DNA from: Microstegium vimineum
Lineage: Eukaryota > Streptophyta > Magnoliopsida > Poales > Poaceae
DNA length: 64,000 nucleotides
NCBI GenBank assembly: GCA_022036555.1
Contig: CM039140.1
Coordinates: forward strand, 30,004,473 to 30,068,472
Direction: 5' to 3'
The notes under the pieces are model-generated. The model had not been told where the DNA came from and searched no databases. It saw only the letters and a program-made list of their open reading frames with translations. Shown piece by piece: positions 33,205 through 46,028 of this stretch. Each line of letters opens with the position of its first letter. Position 1 is the stretch's first letter. A program made the translations under genes and the position numbers.

Positions 33205-33421
33205 TTTGCCAATGGCTATTTCCCTTGTATGATGATTGTTAATGCCATATCTTATGACTAAGCCATGGGAGTAATAATGTCGTCAATCGGATATTGAACC
33301 TTGTTCGTTGTAGACGCGACACTTCTTGGAATGTCAGTTGGACACTGTGACACCACTAGGACTAGCTGCATCTGGGGTGCCTGAGCGCTTATTTGTTGAT
33401 TTAACACCGCACTCGCCAGTT

Positions 33422-35369
33422 GAAAGGTCCTAGATGGCTAGAGGGGGGGTGAATAGCCTAATAGAAATTCTACAAACCACTAGAGCAAAGGTTAGAAAAA
33501 CACTTAAGCGAAGCTTTTTGCTCTAGCTCTACTAGGGGTGCAAAGCCACCTATCCAAGCAATTCTAGTTAACTAAGTGCCTATCACACAATACAAAAAAC
33601 CTAAGGCACTTAGCTCAAGCTAGAAAGAACAACTAACAAGAGAAACTAACTAGCAAGCTAACTAAACAAGATAAGGAAGAAAGTAAATGCAAAGGATAGA
33701 GGTGATTGTTATACCGATGCCTTGTGATGTAGGGATGACAATATGAGAGATCAATCACAATGAGAACCAAAGAGTAGCCGGGAGACAAGACGACACAATG
33801 ATTTTTCTCTCGAGGTTCACTTGGTTCCCACCAAGCTAGTCCCCGTTGTGTCGACTACTCAAATGGTGATTCGGTGGCTAATAGGCAATCACAAGCCTAG
33901 CCCACTACCTGGGCACCACAAGAATCCACCCAAATGAGAGTAACTCAATGACACAAGCAATTCACTAGAGTTAACCTTTGATGCTCCATCGAGGTGGGTA
34001 CAACCCTCTCACAATCGATGAAGCCAGCCACGAACAATCATGAACACGTGCTGAAGCTTCTCCACAATCGCCAAGCCGTCTAGGTGTTGGCAAACATCAA
34101 GAATAACAAGAAATCCCGTGGCGATGACGATGACCAAGTGCCACTAAGATGCAATGCAATGATCAAGAACTTGGTTCACTCAAACTTTCATGAATTAGCC
34201 AGAAAAGCAAAGAGAGATGAGTTGGGGGCCTTCTCAAGCAAGCACAAAGAGTGAGAATGAATGGGAGGTCCAAGAGCTACCCCTAGAGGCCAGTCAAAAC
34301 ATATATAAATCCCACACCAAAGAGCTAGCCGTTTGCCTCCTCCTCCTTGCTTTCCTGCGTGACTTCGGACACAACATGTATGGGGGGTCCGGACCATTGG
34401 TGGCGTCCGGACTCTTCATCAACCGAGCTGCAGTGCCTCTGTCTTCAATTCCAGACGCATCCTCCGGACGCGCGAAGCTTGGTGTCTAGACCAATGCGCC
34501 TGCGTTCAGTCTGCCTGCCGTTTGAAACCTGTCGTTCGCGCCTTCACCAGGAGCTGCCGCGTGTCTCCGGATGCTGTGAATAGTTGGGGGTCTGGACCAT
34601 CGCGCCTTGCGTCCAGACCCTATGTAGAAAGAGTCCAGAGAGCACCAAACCTTCGTACGCTCGTCCGGAGTTGAGCGTCCGGACAACACCTTGCGTCCGG
34701 ACCTCATGCAGAGAGGTTCCAGAGAGCTCCACCACTCCGGACGGTTGTCCGGAGCCTGCGTCCGGACAGACATCAGCGTCCGGATCTCCTGTGCGCCGAG
34801 GCCGAGCCTTAGGGTTAGCTTCCAAACGTTGTTGCAATGGTCCGGACAGCGCTTTGCCTAGCGTCCAAACCTGCGTCTGGAGCTCTTTCTTGTTCCAAAC
34901 CTTGCTGCCTCTTCTTCTCCAAGCTTTCAAGTGCTAACACCTTGTGATCCAACACTTGGTCTCCTGTGTTAGCCTTTGTATTGAATTATCTTCGAATTGT
35001 TTCATATTTTTAGTGTCACTTAGGTTCATTTTAAGATATGCAATGCAAACCTAGTGGCACATGATAACCGTAATCGAAACGAGTTTTCCCTTCTTGATAG
35101 TATGGCTATCTATCCTAAAGGTCATCACACTCTCTATAGTGTCTTGATCACTAAACCAAAAATGGCCCTATAATATACCTTTGCCTTGAGCCCATTTTTG
35201 TTTTTCTCTTTCTTCTTTTCCTTAGTCCATGAAGCACTTGATCAATGTACCATTGTCATCCTTCTAGCTCCATGTGTCAAGGTGGATCACCCTAGCTAGA
35301 TCATACACTTATCAAGTAGGGTTAGTCCATAGGTGTCATCAATTAACCAAAACCAAACTTGGGCTTTCA
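33422..35369 (-). repeat. 3' LTR of the SIRE-type element
   Basis: It runs TGAAAGGTCC to GGGCTTTCA. The segment 34380-34900 is dense in TCCGGA palindromes, many of which are altered in one LTR but intact in the other. Gene-like open frames inside are not coding. Confidence 0.9.
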
Positions 35370-35386
35370 ATCTCCCCCTTTTTGGT
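35370..35386 (-). other. Polypurine tract of the SIRE-type element
   Basis: CCAAAAAGGGGGAGAT on the minus strand directly precedes the 3' LTR. Confidence 0.75.
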
Positions 35387-36330
35387 AATTGATGACAACC
35401 TTTCACAAGAGAATATATATAATGAAAATTTCAACTTTGGTAGTATTAGCTCCCCCTACATATGTGATATATGAGTTTGGTTCATGTTGATCACATATGC
35501 ATGAATAAGAATTGTGGGAGAGTAAATGCTACCAAATGATGCTAAGGTATAAGTGAATGGACCTTTGAAGCGTGATACCAATCGGAGTGCTATATTATAC
35601 CATCCTTAGCACCATGAATACCTAGAAACCACTTGAAGACACTTTTTGAGAAACAAACTTGAAATACCACTTGAAAAACTAGAGACAACCTATACAAGCT
35701 AGTACTTCAAGCATCATGTTGATCAAGTTTCTACCATTCACCACACAAGCATGTCATGAATATAAGTACATATGCAAGAAAGCACTTATGAATGCACAAA
35801 GATATGCAACAACTTGATTCATAGGCTTGCTCCCCCTACTTGTGTGCTTTCATTTTTCAAAATTTTCAAATTACTTCTTTGTGGTACTTACTTCTCCCCC
35901 TTTGTCATCTATTATCATAAAAGATGTGCTCAAAATAGGATTATTGGAGAGAAGCTTAGTTGTGGTTCAATCTAGATTACTTGCCCCAAATATTTAACTC
36001 GGTTTAAACCATGGACAAGCTTGTTCACACATCCTAGAATGGTTATCTTGCCCATGTTGAGCTAAACATTTGAAGTTCATATTCTAGATCAAACACTAGG
36101 ATTGCAAGCCTACAAACATGTCATATGCTACCACTAGATCATATCAATCATAGAAGCAATAGTGGTACCATATAAGCATCAAAGCATTTGATTTTCATGA
36201 ATGAGCTTAATGAATTGATGTCTAGATGCACTAACAAGTCCTAATAGAGGATGAATGACATGTCAATCAACTTTTACCTTGCATTGCTCAAAGGAGAGGC
36301 ATGTCATATATGTGGGGGTGCATCAACACA
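35387..36330 (-). other. SIRE-type element, 3' non-coding region
   Basis: Nearly 1 kb lies between the RNase H stop region and the polypurine tract, with no recognisable coding sequence. Some SIRE relatives carry an extra ORF here; I see none. Confidence 0.55.
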
Positions 36331-37850
36331 TGTTTGAGTAATCAAGAATGTTCAATTCATTCCTTAGCTTGCAAAATCTCTTCTCATCAAGTGTCTTGGT
36401 GAATATGTCGGCAAGTTGATCATCGGTGCCAACACTTGTAATTGTAATATCACCCTTTTGTTGATGGTCCCTTATGAAGTGGTGCCTTATGTCAATGTGC
36501 TTGGTTCTTGAATGTTGGACCGGATTGTTGGTAGCTTCACCGCACTTTCATTGTCACATAGCAATTGCACCTGCTTGAATTTGATTCCAAATTCATCCAA
36601 AGTTGCTTTCATCCAAAGCAATTGAGCACAACAACTACCCGCACTTATGTATTCGGCTTTGGCGGTAGATAGTGGAACACTAGCTATTTTGCTTCTTTGA
36701 TGACCAAGATACAAGTGACATGCCTAGCATTTGAAATGTGCCCGATGTGCTCTTTCTATGAACCTTGCATCCCGCATAGTCGGAATCCGAATATCCAATC
36801 AACTAGAAGTTAGACCCTTGGGATACCACAATCCAACATCTTGTGTATGCTTCAAATACCTCAATATTCTCTTTGTAGCCTTCAAGTGACTTTCTCTTGG
36901 AGTGGCTTGGAATCTTGCACACATGCATACACTAAACATGACATCCGGCCTTGAAGCGGTCACATAGAGTAGGCTTCCAATCATAGACCGATATAACTTT
37001 TGATCCACCATGTTGCCACTAGAATCACTATCCAAGTGTCCATTAGTGCCCATTAGAGTGCTAATCCCTTTTGAATCTTTTAGGCCAAACTTCTTCATCA
37101 TGTCCTTGATGTACTTGCCTTGACTCACAAAGGTGTCATTCTTCAATTGCTTGATTGGAAGTCCAAGGAAGTAGCTAGGTTCACCAATCATTGACATTTC
37201 AAACTCATTTATCAACATCTTACCAAACTCTTCACAAAAATCTTGATTGGTTGAGCCGAATATGATGTCATCAACATAGATTTGGAGCACAAATAGATCC
37301 TTGCCAAGCTTCTTGGTGAAGAGAGTAGTATCAACCTTCCCCATGATGAACCCTTTGGATAAGAGGAAATCCCTCAATCTTTTATACCATGCTCTAGGTG
37401 CTTGCTTCAAGCCATATAAAGCCTTTCTCAACTTGTACACATGGTTGGGCTTCTTGTCATCTTCAAAACCAGGAGGTTGCTCAACATATACTAGCTCATT
37501 GATGTATCCATTCAAGAAAGCACTCTTCACATCCATTTGGTATAGCTTGATGTTGTGTGCACATGCATAGGCCAATAGAATTCTAATTGCCTCTCATCTT
37601 GCAACCGGTGCATAAGTTTCTCCAAAGTCAACACCTTCAAATTGAGTGTAACCTTGAGCTACCAATCTTGCTTTGTTTCTCATAACTATACCATCTTGAT
37701 CTTGCTTGTTTCTAAATACCCATCTTGTGCCAATCACATTGTAGTTCTTGGGTCTTTCAACTAGCTCCTAAACTTGATTTCTTGTGAAATTGTTGAGCTC
37801 TTCATGCATTGCATTCACCCAATCAATATCTTGTAAGGCTTATTCAATCT
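36330..37850 (-). pseudogene. SIRE-type reverse transcriptase and RNase H
   Basis: From 37850 leftwards: WVFRNKQDQDGIV and KARLVAQGYTQ, an in-frame stop just before EAIRILLAYA, then the open core (YQMDVKSAFLNGYI, ALYGLKQAPRAWY, catalytic YVDDIIFGS). RNase H follows (LSTAKAEYISAG, CDNESAV). A frame change near 36530 separates the last part (RTKHIDIRHHFIRDH, DQLADIFTK). The core RT block 36799-37575 is intact; the protein as a whole is not. Confidence 0.85.
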
Positions 37851-38624
37851 TGGTTGGCTCTATGGATGAGACAAATGAATAGTGTTCACAAAAGGATGCC
37901 AATCTTGATCTTGTTTGCACACCACTTGTAATATCACCAACTATTTGATCAATGGGGTGATCTCTTGCAATGTTGGTTGGTTGAAGGATAGGGACTTGAT
38001 TACTTGAGTTTGGTTGAGATGAACTAGCAACTTGTTGATCTTGCAATTGAGAACCACTAGCTTGCATATGAGGTGAGTTGAGCACTTGATCTTTGTCATC
38101 TTCAATGTCAATCACTTGTCTTGGCCAAATATCACCAATATCCATGTTCTTCATAGCCTTTGACAATTGAGGACCACTCACATCTTCTAGATTTTGATTT
38201 TCAACTTGAGAGCCATTGGTTTCATCAAATTCAACATAATGAACCTCCTCAAGTATACCACTAGCCGAATTCCACACTCTATAGGCTTTGCTTGTGGTTG
38301 AGTAACCAAGTAGGAACCCTTCATCACACTTCTTGTCAAACTTCCCAAGTCTTGTGTCTTTCTTCAAGATATAGAATTTGCAACCAAACACTCTAAAGTA
38401 TGCAATGTTAGGATTTCTTCCATTCAATAGCTCATATGGTGTCTTCTCCATCAATGGGTGACAATATAGCCGGTTGCTAGAGTAGCAAGCGGTGTTGATA
38501 GATTCGACCCAAAAGGAGTGACTCACATTGTACTCACTAAGCATAGACCTTGCCATATCAATCAATGTTCTATTCTTCCTCTCAACAAGACCATTTGATT
38601 GTGGAGTGTACTTGGCCGAGAATT
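37840..38624 (-). pseudogene. SIRE-type integrase, C-terminal part
   Basis: The frame runs from the solo LTR boundary through MLSEYNVSHSFWVESI, YELLNGRNPNIAYFRVFGC and GYSTTSKAYRVWN, then a variable acidic linker, to a stop at 37840. The upstream catalytic half is on the far side of the solo LTR at 41807 onward. Confidence 0.8.
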
Positions 38625-41600
38625 TGTAACACCCAAAAATTTGCTTTCCAGAAAATATATTTTAAAATGATTTATTTTGTATTTTGTGCTCATGGAAATA
38701 TAGGAAAATAAAAAAAAACTTTTCATTAAGCTAAATATTAATCCTAGAGTTAGGTACATGTTTGTGCATACATGTTGGAGCATTGGATTTATTGTGCTGA
38801 GTGGAGGTTTCAAAATTTCAAAAGCGGATTTCAAAATGGTTTGAAACGACTTTGGAACAAAACAAAAGAAAAAGAGAATAAAATAAAAAGGAAAAAAACC
38901 CTCTCCCACGCCTCACCCTTCCTTATCTAACCCGAAGGCCCAAGCCTGCTCTCCCCCTCGGCCTGCTCCACCTCCCTCTTCCCACCCCCGTGTAGGCCCA
39001 GCTCCCGACCCACTCTACCAAGCCCGTGCAGATGCTCTGTTCCTCCTGCCCCTCTCTCTCACCGACAGAGTGGACCCACCTGGCAGCCGCCAGTCATCCT
39101 TGCCTTCTTCCTCCTCCCTCCTTTCCTTCCTCGCGTGCCGGCACCTTCCTTGTCCGCCGAACGTGATTGGAGCCCGTGACTGTCCCCTTTCCCTCTCTGT
39201 CGAGCCTCTGGGCTATAAGAAGTGAGCCCGCACCCCCTCCGCCTCCTTTCCGAGCACCAGCAGCAGCGGCTGCGCCCCAAAACCTAGCGCCACCGCCGCT
39301 GTCGACTTCCCGACGCAGCCACGCCATGTCACCGCTCTAAGCTCCCCACCGAGCTTCGGGTTAGGGTAAGAAGAGCCCCAGGATCTCTCCTTCCCTCTCT
39401 TTCCTCTCTGGTTCGCTCGCGCTGCTTCTCTCCGTGTCTGCTGGTGACCCGAGCCGCTCCACCACGTGGACTCCACTCTCGCGTGCGGAATCGCTTCAAA
39501 CGATCAGGTAACCGAGTTCGCCTCGCACTTCTCTCCACTCCCATACTTTTCCCGTCTCGAATCGTGCCCTATAGCCCTGAATTGGGATTGCGCCACCCGC
39601 CTCCGGCCATGGCGCCGCCGCATTCCTCTTCTGCTCCGTCCAGAAGCAGTGTCTTCTTCCCCCCGATCTAATCCCGTCCGTCCAAACTCGATGAGACGGA
39701 TCCAATCATCCGATACCCCTTTGGCTGACGTTTTTGCAAAAGAAACCCTCATGTTTTTAAAGATGAACCTGCAGTCCTCGGTTCGACTTAAAAATCAGAA
39801 ATAATTCGTTTTAATTCGAAAAAAGTTCAAACTAATTACAGTTTTGCCACTGATTTCAAATGCTTATAAATTGCTCGTTTTAGATCCAAATCGATCCATT
39901 CCAGTTGTGTTAGATTCGTAATTTTATAATCTATCCATTAGTATAGATTTCATCTATGTTAATCACCTTTGAAAATAAAGTTTATATTAATCTCTTTTAA
40001 TGTTTTAACCTTGTTTAATCCATATCTTAGTCGTTTTAGATCCGTTTCGACTCGTTCAAGTTGCGTTACTCTCATAACGACATAATCTACGCTTTAGTAC
40101 CTATGAAAAATCATATTAATAGGTCTGAAATTTCATGGTTAACTCTTAACTGGATTAAACACTATGCAATTTGTTTTATACTAAAAATATGGGTAGTTTC
40201 TACTTTAGTTTTCAAAACCAAATACAAGTTTGACCTAATCTAATCAAGGTGTTTCTCTGAAATACTTTATCCACTATTTTATATATTTAAAACTAATAAA
40301 GCTCATAGTTCTAGGTTATATAAGCAAACCTTTCGATAGATGTACCTCGATCATCGTAGCTCCGATTAGTGTGTTCTTCACGACTATGTGATTGTAGAAA
40401 TGCGTAGTTTGTTTTTCAAATCTTTTTAATTGATTGGTGTATTGTTCTAATATAGGTATGTTTGTATGCTTTGTATGTTTGTTCAGATGCTTGTGTGGTG
40501 TTTGTTGTCTTGTCCAATCGGTGAGTTTTACGTTGGAGATCAAGAAGAAGTTGGTTTTCTAGAAGATCTTTTGAAGACTAGAACTATAAGAAGGATCTGT
40601 TTTTAAGGCAAGTATACATGGAATCATCCTTGTTGTCCTATTCACAATAATTGCTCATTTAATCATATGCATGTGTTTCCTTGATATCCTATAAGGTTAT
40701 ACCCTAGACTTGTACCTTATACCTTGTTACCCTGGGATTTATGCATTGGGTAGATCAAGCTAGTTCTCTTGAAAAATAACTATGATCATGTAACATTGAC
40801 TAATGACTTATGCAACAAACAGTAAAAGATGTTTTTTAGCACCATGGATTAAGGTGATCTAGAGTACAGTTTTTTAGATGCTCTAGAATCTCTGTAAGCG
40901 ATCACCCGGGATTTACAGTACAACCATGAGAGCTATATGGCTCTGGCTTTAGTTAAGTAAGAGGGTTACTTTATCTCATGTGATAGTTCATGAAATTTGC
41001 CATTTCCGAGCTGGTTGCGGGGTATGGCCAGGGTGGTTACCGCTGCGGTGTGTACCATCGAGTGGATACCTCGTATACCCTTGCCCATGGATCTGTAATG
41101 TCTGTTGCTTGTCAGCGAGCCCCTCTGAAAGACTTCATAGTGTACCCTGCCTGCTCACCTTGGGAGTGTTTTGGGAGTAATTAACCTGGGCATATGGGCA
41201 ACACGACTCATGGGTAAAGATGTACCACCTCTGCAGAGTGTCTTAAAACTAATATATTAGCCGTGCTCACGGATACGAGCGGCCTAGAATTCTTATGGAA
41301 CAGAATGACTTTAATCTACCATTACTTGTTTTGCTATTCATTATACATGTTTACTTGATCATATGGTTATTGGGGGCTCTTTGATTATATTGATGCTATC
41401 CTTATGCTAAAATTGAGATAACATAAAATCTTATGCAGTTAAACCAGTGTCATACTTTTTGTGCCTCATGAACCCCATGTTTACTTGTTGAGTACGAGAT
41501 GTACTTACGCTTGTTTACTTTTCATATTTGGATAAAAATCCCGGATGGGTACCAGATTGCAAGAGTTTGGAGAAGTTAAGCTTGTGATCAACCAGTCAGT

Positions 41601-41806
41601 TGATCCCTGTGGACTGGAGTCTTCGCCTGAAGATCGGAGTGTCTTTCCGTTGTTTGCTCTCTTAAGGTTATTTCTTTGACCTTATATGTTAGGTATTTAA
41701 GTATTGTCTTTTGATATTACCTTCTTTTGTGGCTATATGTGAGAATTAACTTTCTAGGCTCACATATAGTGTATATCTGGTTTTGTCCTTAAAACCGGGT
41801 GTGACA
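38625..41806 (+). repeat. Solo LTR of the long-LTR gypsy-like family (copy 3), TSD GAATT
   Basis: It runs TGTAACACCC to GGGTGTGACA, 3182 bases, with perfect GAATT repeats at 38620-38624 and 41807-41811, inserted in the SIRE integrase. It has the same architecture as copies 1 and 2: CT-rich U3, TATA-like word at 39214, GC-rich leader, the CTAATATATTAG form of the palindrome block near 41250, and the CTATATGTGAG/CTCACATATAG hairpin at 41733-41769. Confidence 0.95.
39214..39221 (+). promoter_or_regulatory. LTR TATA-like word
   Basis: TATAAGAA, at the position equivalent to the TATA boxes in copies 1 and 2 of this LTR family. Confidence 0.45.
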
Positions 41807-41986
41807 GAATTGATGCTTAATTCCAAGCTCATCACATAGCTCTTCAACTCTTGTATTCTTGAATTCACTACCACTGTCGCTTCTCACTTTCTTGATGGTG
41901 GTCTCAAACTCATTATGACATCTCTTGACAAAAGATTTGAATGTGGCAAATGTATCACTCTTGTCATTGAGAAAGAATACCCATGT
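41807..41986 (-). pseudogene. SIRE-type integrase, central part between two solo LTRs
   Basis: The minus strand encodes an integrase-core stretch around WVFFLNDKSDTFATFKSF and a following R-S-D-S-G-S-E-F region. It is bounded on both sides by solo LTR target duplications. Confidence 0.7.
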
Positions 41987-43229
41987 TGATGGAATACGAG
42001 GTTGCTACGCTAGCCGGAAAACAAAACTTTTCGACCTCATAAAACAGGATCTACTGCTAGTTATAGGTTACGGGATTACCACTAGACGCGCAGGTGCAGC
42101 GGAAGACGACTTGATGTAGTCGTGCGCGTCGCAGCAGGCAGTGCAGTTGCGTGGTCGTCCGTCTCAACGTCCCCTTCGCGCGGTTCGTCCTTGTGCTCCA
42201 GATGCAGCACCTCCGAGGAATCCCACACGTACAGGGAGGAAGCGTTGCGCCTCCGGACTGCTAGGTCCGCGAGGAGCAAAAGGCGCGAGCGTGGGGAGGC
42301 GACGGCGGCTGCCAAAAGGCGTGAATCGATCTCGCCCCGCGCCCACCCCTTGCTTATATAGGCGTCCTGACGAGCTCCCACGTTGGAGGCCCATTAGTAA
42401 CCCTAAACCTAGTCTAATTCGGGTCCAACCCGAATTAGGCTTCCAGCCCTTTAAGCGTGCGACCCTATGGGCTCACGCATACATAGACATGGCCCAAGTA
42501 CTCTTACTCGACCAATAGTTGATAGCGGCCTCTAGCAAGGCGTGTCAACTCCTATGCATACGCTTATGATCATATCAGATGAACCACTATGACCATGTAC
42601 AAGTTATTCCCTTTGCCACTCGATATATGGTTCAACTCGTGGGTTAACACTTAACCCAAGCACGGCCATGCATTTGTTGATCCAATCACATGAGTGATCC
42701 AGTGATATCTCTCTCACGAAGAGAGGGGCAAATTCCATCTTGATTGTCTATGTTTCATAGCATGTTTCCCGACCACCCAACGACCACCTTTATAACTACC
42801 CAATAACGGAGTAGCGTTTGATAGTCCCTAAGTAGATCGTTTCACATCTTGAGTACATACCACAATCTCAGGTCTAAGGACATAACGTACATGACATGAA
42901 TAGAGACTTTCTCTTGTTGGGTTAGTCTAGCCTACATGTCTCACATGTGCCCACATTATTAGTTTGATATCTCCATGTCTATGACTTGTGAAACATAGTC
43001 ATCAACTAATACATGTGCTGGTCTAATATTCAAGTGTGCTCTTACAAGAATGCCGACCAGGGACAACTTTTAGAATAACCATTCAGGTAATTGAGTTCCA
43101 CAAACAATTCACATAATCGTCAATCAATACTATTTGTCTATAATGGATATTCAAAGAACACTTTATTAATCATGGATACAATCGGAATATAATCATCTAC
43201 ATGATTAGCTCTAGGGCATATTCCTAACA
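41987..43229 (-). repeat. Solo LTR of a second Ty1/copia family, TSD CATGT
   Basis: In minus orientation it starts TGTTAGGAATATGCCCTAGA and ends TATTCCATCA, 1243 bases, flanked by perfect CATGT (41982-41986 and 43230-43234). The TGTTAGGAATATGCCCTAG start is characteristic of a large grass copia family (Angela/BARE-like). A GC-rich stretch at 42110-42360 follows a TATATAAG box at 42353-42360 in minus sense. Confidence 0.9.
42353..42360 (-). promoter_or_regulatory. LTR TATA box
   Basis: TATATAAG on the minus strand inside the copia solo LTR, followed by the GC-rich leader. Confidence 0.55.
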
Positions 43230-43912
43230 CATGTGTATCTTGTAAGATCATCCACTATCACAAAGCCATACTTGTTGCCTCCAATACTTGTGTATATTGT
43301 AGGTCCAAACAAGTCCATGTGCAACAACTCAAATGCTCTACTAGTGCTCATCATGCTCTTATTAGGATGGGTGTTACCAACTTGTTTGCCGGCTTGACAA
43401 GAGCTTCAAAGTTTGTCCTTCTCAATCACAACATCTTTCAAGCCTTTAACTAAGTCATGCTTGATCAATCTATTCAATTGCTTTATTCCAATATGACCAA
43501 GTCTTCTATGCCATAACCAACCCATACTTGATTTAGTGAGCAAGCAAGTTGACAATTGAGCTTCACTATCATTGAAATCCACTAGGTAGAGGTTCTCATA
43601 TCTAAAGCCCTTGAAGATCAAGTTTGAACCATCCACACTAATGATCTCAACATCATCTACCCTAAATATGCATTTGAATCTAAGATCACACAATTGAGCC
43701 ACGGATAGCAAATTGAAGTTCAAGCTCTCAACTAGCAAGACATTGGATATACTCAAATCATTGGATATTGCAATCTTACCAAAACCCTTGACCTTTCCCT
43801 TACCATTATCACCAAAAGTAATACTATCAATGTCATCATTGGTGTTGGAGTTGATTGATTTGAACATTCTAGAATCCCCGATCATGTGTTGAGTGCACCC
43901 ACTATCAAGCAC
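43230..43912 (-). pseudogene. SIRE-type protease and start of integrase
   Basis: It opens with the copia protease motif MLDSGCTQHM and continues with GFGKIAISN and LLSVAQLCDLRF, then the pre-integrase histidines LWHRRLGHIG. At 43406-43408 an in-frame TGA stands where the first cysteine of the integrase HHCC zinc site is expected; the second cysteine (SSCQAGKQVG) follows in the same frame. LLHMDLFGP and FVIVDDLTRYT lead to the CATGT target duplication. Confidence 0.85.
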
Positions 43913-45977
43913 CCAATGCCTTCCTCCGGCTTTGTAATTTACCTACAAAATAAATTAGTTCTTCTTAGGTACTCATACTTGTTTGGGTCCTCCAAAGTTA
44001 GTGACCAAGGATTTTGGCACCCAAATTGCCTTCTTCTTTGGGCCAACAATGGGCGTGCCAACATACTTAGCCATTACACCATCTCTCCCTTTGGTAAGCA
44101 TATAACATGAATCAAAATGCATGGAGGTGGATTTAGCAAACTTGGTTTGGCTCATGTTAAGTTTGCAATATTGATCAGCTTGCAACTATTGCAATACTGA
44201 CCATTGCTTCTCACAAAGCTAGGCTTTGGAGTCACAAAGGCCGACTTGCCCTTCTTGGGGGTATAGCCCAATCCCTCTTTGCAAAGCGAAAATCTTTGGC
44301 TACCCAAGAACTTTAGCAAGCGAGCATCTCCACCATATGCCTTACCCAAAGCATGAGTGAGTTCATTAACACCATGTTTCAATTTTTCATTTTCTCTCAC
44401 TAGTGTAGCATCAACCTTTGAGCTCTCACTAGTGGATGTGCATGTGGAGGTGCTACATTGTGTTTCGGTTGGTGTAACAATGATAGGAGTGAAAAGATGA
44501 TTCATCAAGAATATCACAAGTGACTCCAATATCACATGATGCAACAACTTTATCCTTGTTTTGTTCAAGGAGGGAGGAGTGAGCTTTTTCAAGCTTGTAG
44601 TGAGTCCTCTCAAGCTTCTCATGGGCTTACATTAGCCTCTCATGAGAGCCATTGAGCTCATCAAAGGATTGTTCAAGAGCCTTAAGCTTCTTGTTCAATT
44701 CTTTGCACTCCTTCCTCTTTGTCTCAAAGCAAGCATAAGTTTGCTTCATCATGTCTACTAGTTCCTCCTTGGAGTACTCATCATCATCATCACTAATATC
44801 ATCATCACTATCACTCTCATCACAAGATTGTACCTTAGATGGCTTAGCCATAAAGCATGATGGAGCATCAAAGATGGATGGCTTGTTGTTGATAGCAATG
44901 CTAGCCAATGCCTTCTTCTTGGTCTTCTTCCTCTCATCATCACTAGACTCATCATCGGAGGAATCACTACTATCCCATGTCACCATATATGATTCACCTT
45001 TCTTCTTCTTGGTGAATGATAGCTTCTTCTCCTTCTTATCATGCTTTCTCTTATTCTTCTCATCATCATCACTATGATTGGGACAATCCACAATCATGTG
45101 ATCGGTGCTCTTGCACTTGTAGCATCTCTTCACATATTCTTTGCTCTTGAAGTTGTCTCTTCTTAGCACCATAGCCCTTCTTCTTCATGAATTTGCCAAA
45201 CTTGCGCACAAAGAGGGCCATCATCTCATCATCAATATCACTAGCCTCTTCATCATCACTTGATTCTTGCTTCTTTGCTTTGCCCTTGCCCTTGGATGAT
45301 GATGCCTTGAATGCTAAGCTCTTCTTTTCCTTCTTTTCTTCCTTGACCTCTTCTTCTTCACTTTCTTCATTGTATTGCTCTTCGGTCATGATTTCTCCAA
45401 GCACTTCATTTGGAGTGATCTTGTCCAAACCATCTCTCCTAATTATTTGCCTCAAGGTTTTGTATTTCTTGGGCAAACAACCAAGAAACCGGTTTGAGAA
45501 GTCTTCATCTTTCACCTTCTCACCCAAGCTCTTGAGATCATTGATGATCACTTGGAGCCTATGGAACATCACCGAGATAGACTCATCATCCTTCATCTTG
45601 AAATGAGATAGCTTGTCCTTGAGCATATATAACTTGGCATTCTTTACCATTGAAGTGCCTTCATAAGTATCTTCAAGTCTCTTCCACACTTCACTTGCCT
45701 TCTCAAGATCTTTGATTTGCTCAAACACCTTAGAATCAATGCCATTGTAGATCACATTGAGTGCCATGGTGTTGCAATGCCGGTTCTCTTGCTCTCTAGG
45801 TGTGGGAGCGGCTTCATCAAGAATGACAAAGTCATGTTCGGTCACACTCCACACCTTCTCATGTATTGAGCCTAGATGCATCTTCATCTTCCTCTTCCAA
45901 TAATCAAAGGATGTGCCATCAAACATTGGTGGTTTGCTTCCAACATGGTTGAATTGTATTTGAGCCATCACTAACAC
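43913..45977 (-). pseudogene. SIRE-type Gag, frameshifted
   Basis: It starts near 45977-45965 (MAQIQFNHVGSKPPMFDG, FDYWKRKMKMHL). It holds the copia Gag helical region (VWKRLEDTYEG, FHRLQVIINDLKSLG), an acidic/lysine-rich tail, and a frame change near 45160-45172. The zinc knuckle CYKCKSTDHMIVDCP and a long Ser/Asp-rich stretch lie in the next frame. A TAA near 44627 and further frame changes follow before the Gag-protease linker. Confidence 0.8.
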
Positions 45978-46012
45978 CGAAGGTTGTTAAGCCTTGATAA
46001 TAGCGGTGACCA

Positions 46013-46026
46013 CGACTCTGATACCA
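46013..46026 (-). other. Primer-binding site of the SIRE-type element
   Basis: TGGTATCAGAGTCG on the minus strand, two bases after the 5' LTR end; it is complementary to initiator-Met tRNA as in most plant copia elements. Confidence 0.9.
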
Positions 46027-46028
46027 CT

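Larger units (their letters stand above)
30136..33421 (-). mobile_element. CACTA (En/Spm) transposon copy 2, downstream part
   Basis: This is homologous to CACTA copy 1 (same blocks and same intron-like CTTACCCAAAGTT word near 30293). The right boundary at 33421 is the SIRE insertion point. The transposon resumes at 47977 (transposase_24 part) and 55472 (N-terminal part), so one CACTA element once spanned these pieces. A copia gag fragment sits inside at 31083-32160, flanked by a duplicated CACTA segment. Confidence 0.65.

Noticed and set aside
34486..34937. Open frames within the SIRE LTRs (also 46934-47579)
   Set aside because: They recur in both LTRs in several frames and consist of TCCGGA-driven Ser/Gly/Arg strings; LTR sequence, not genes.
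42082..42518. Open frames on both strands in the GC-rich part of 41987-43229
   Set aside because: They are inside a solo LTR leader; mutual shadows without domains.
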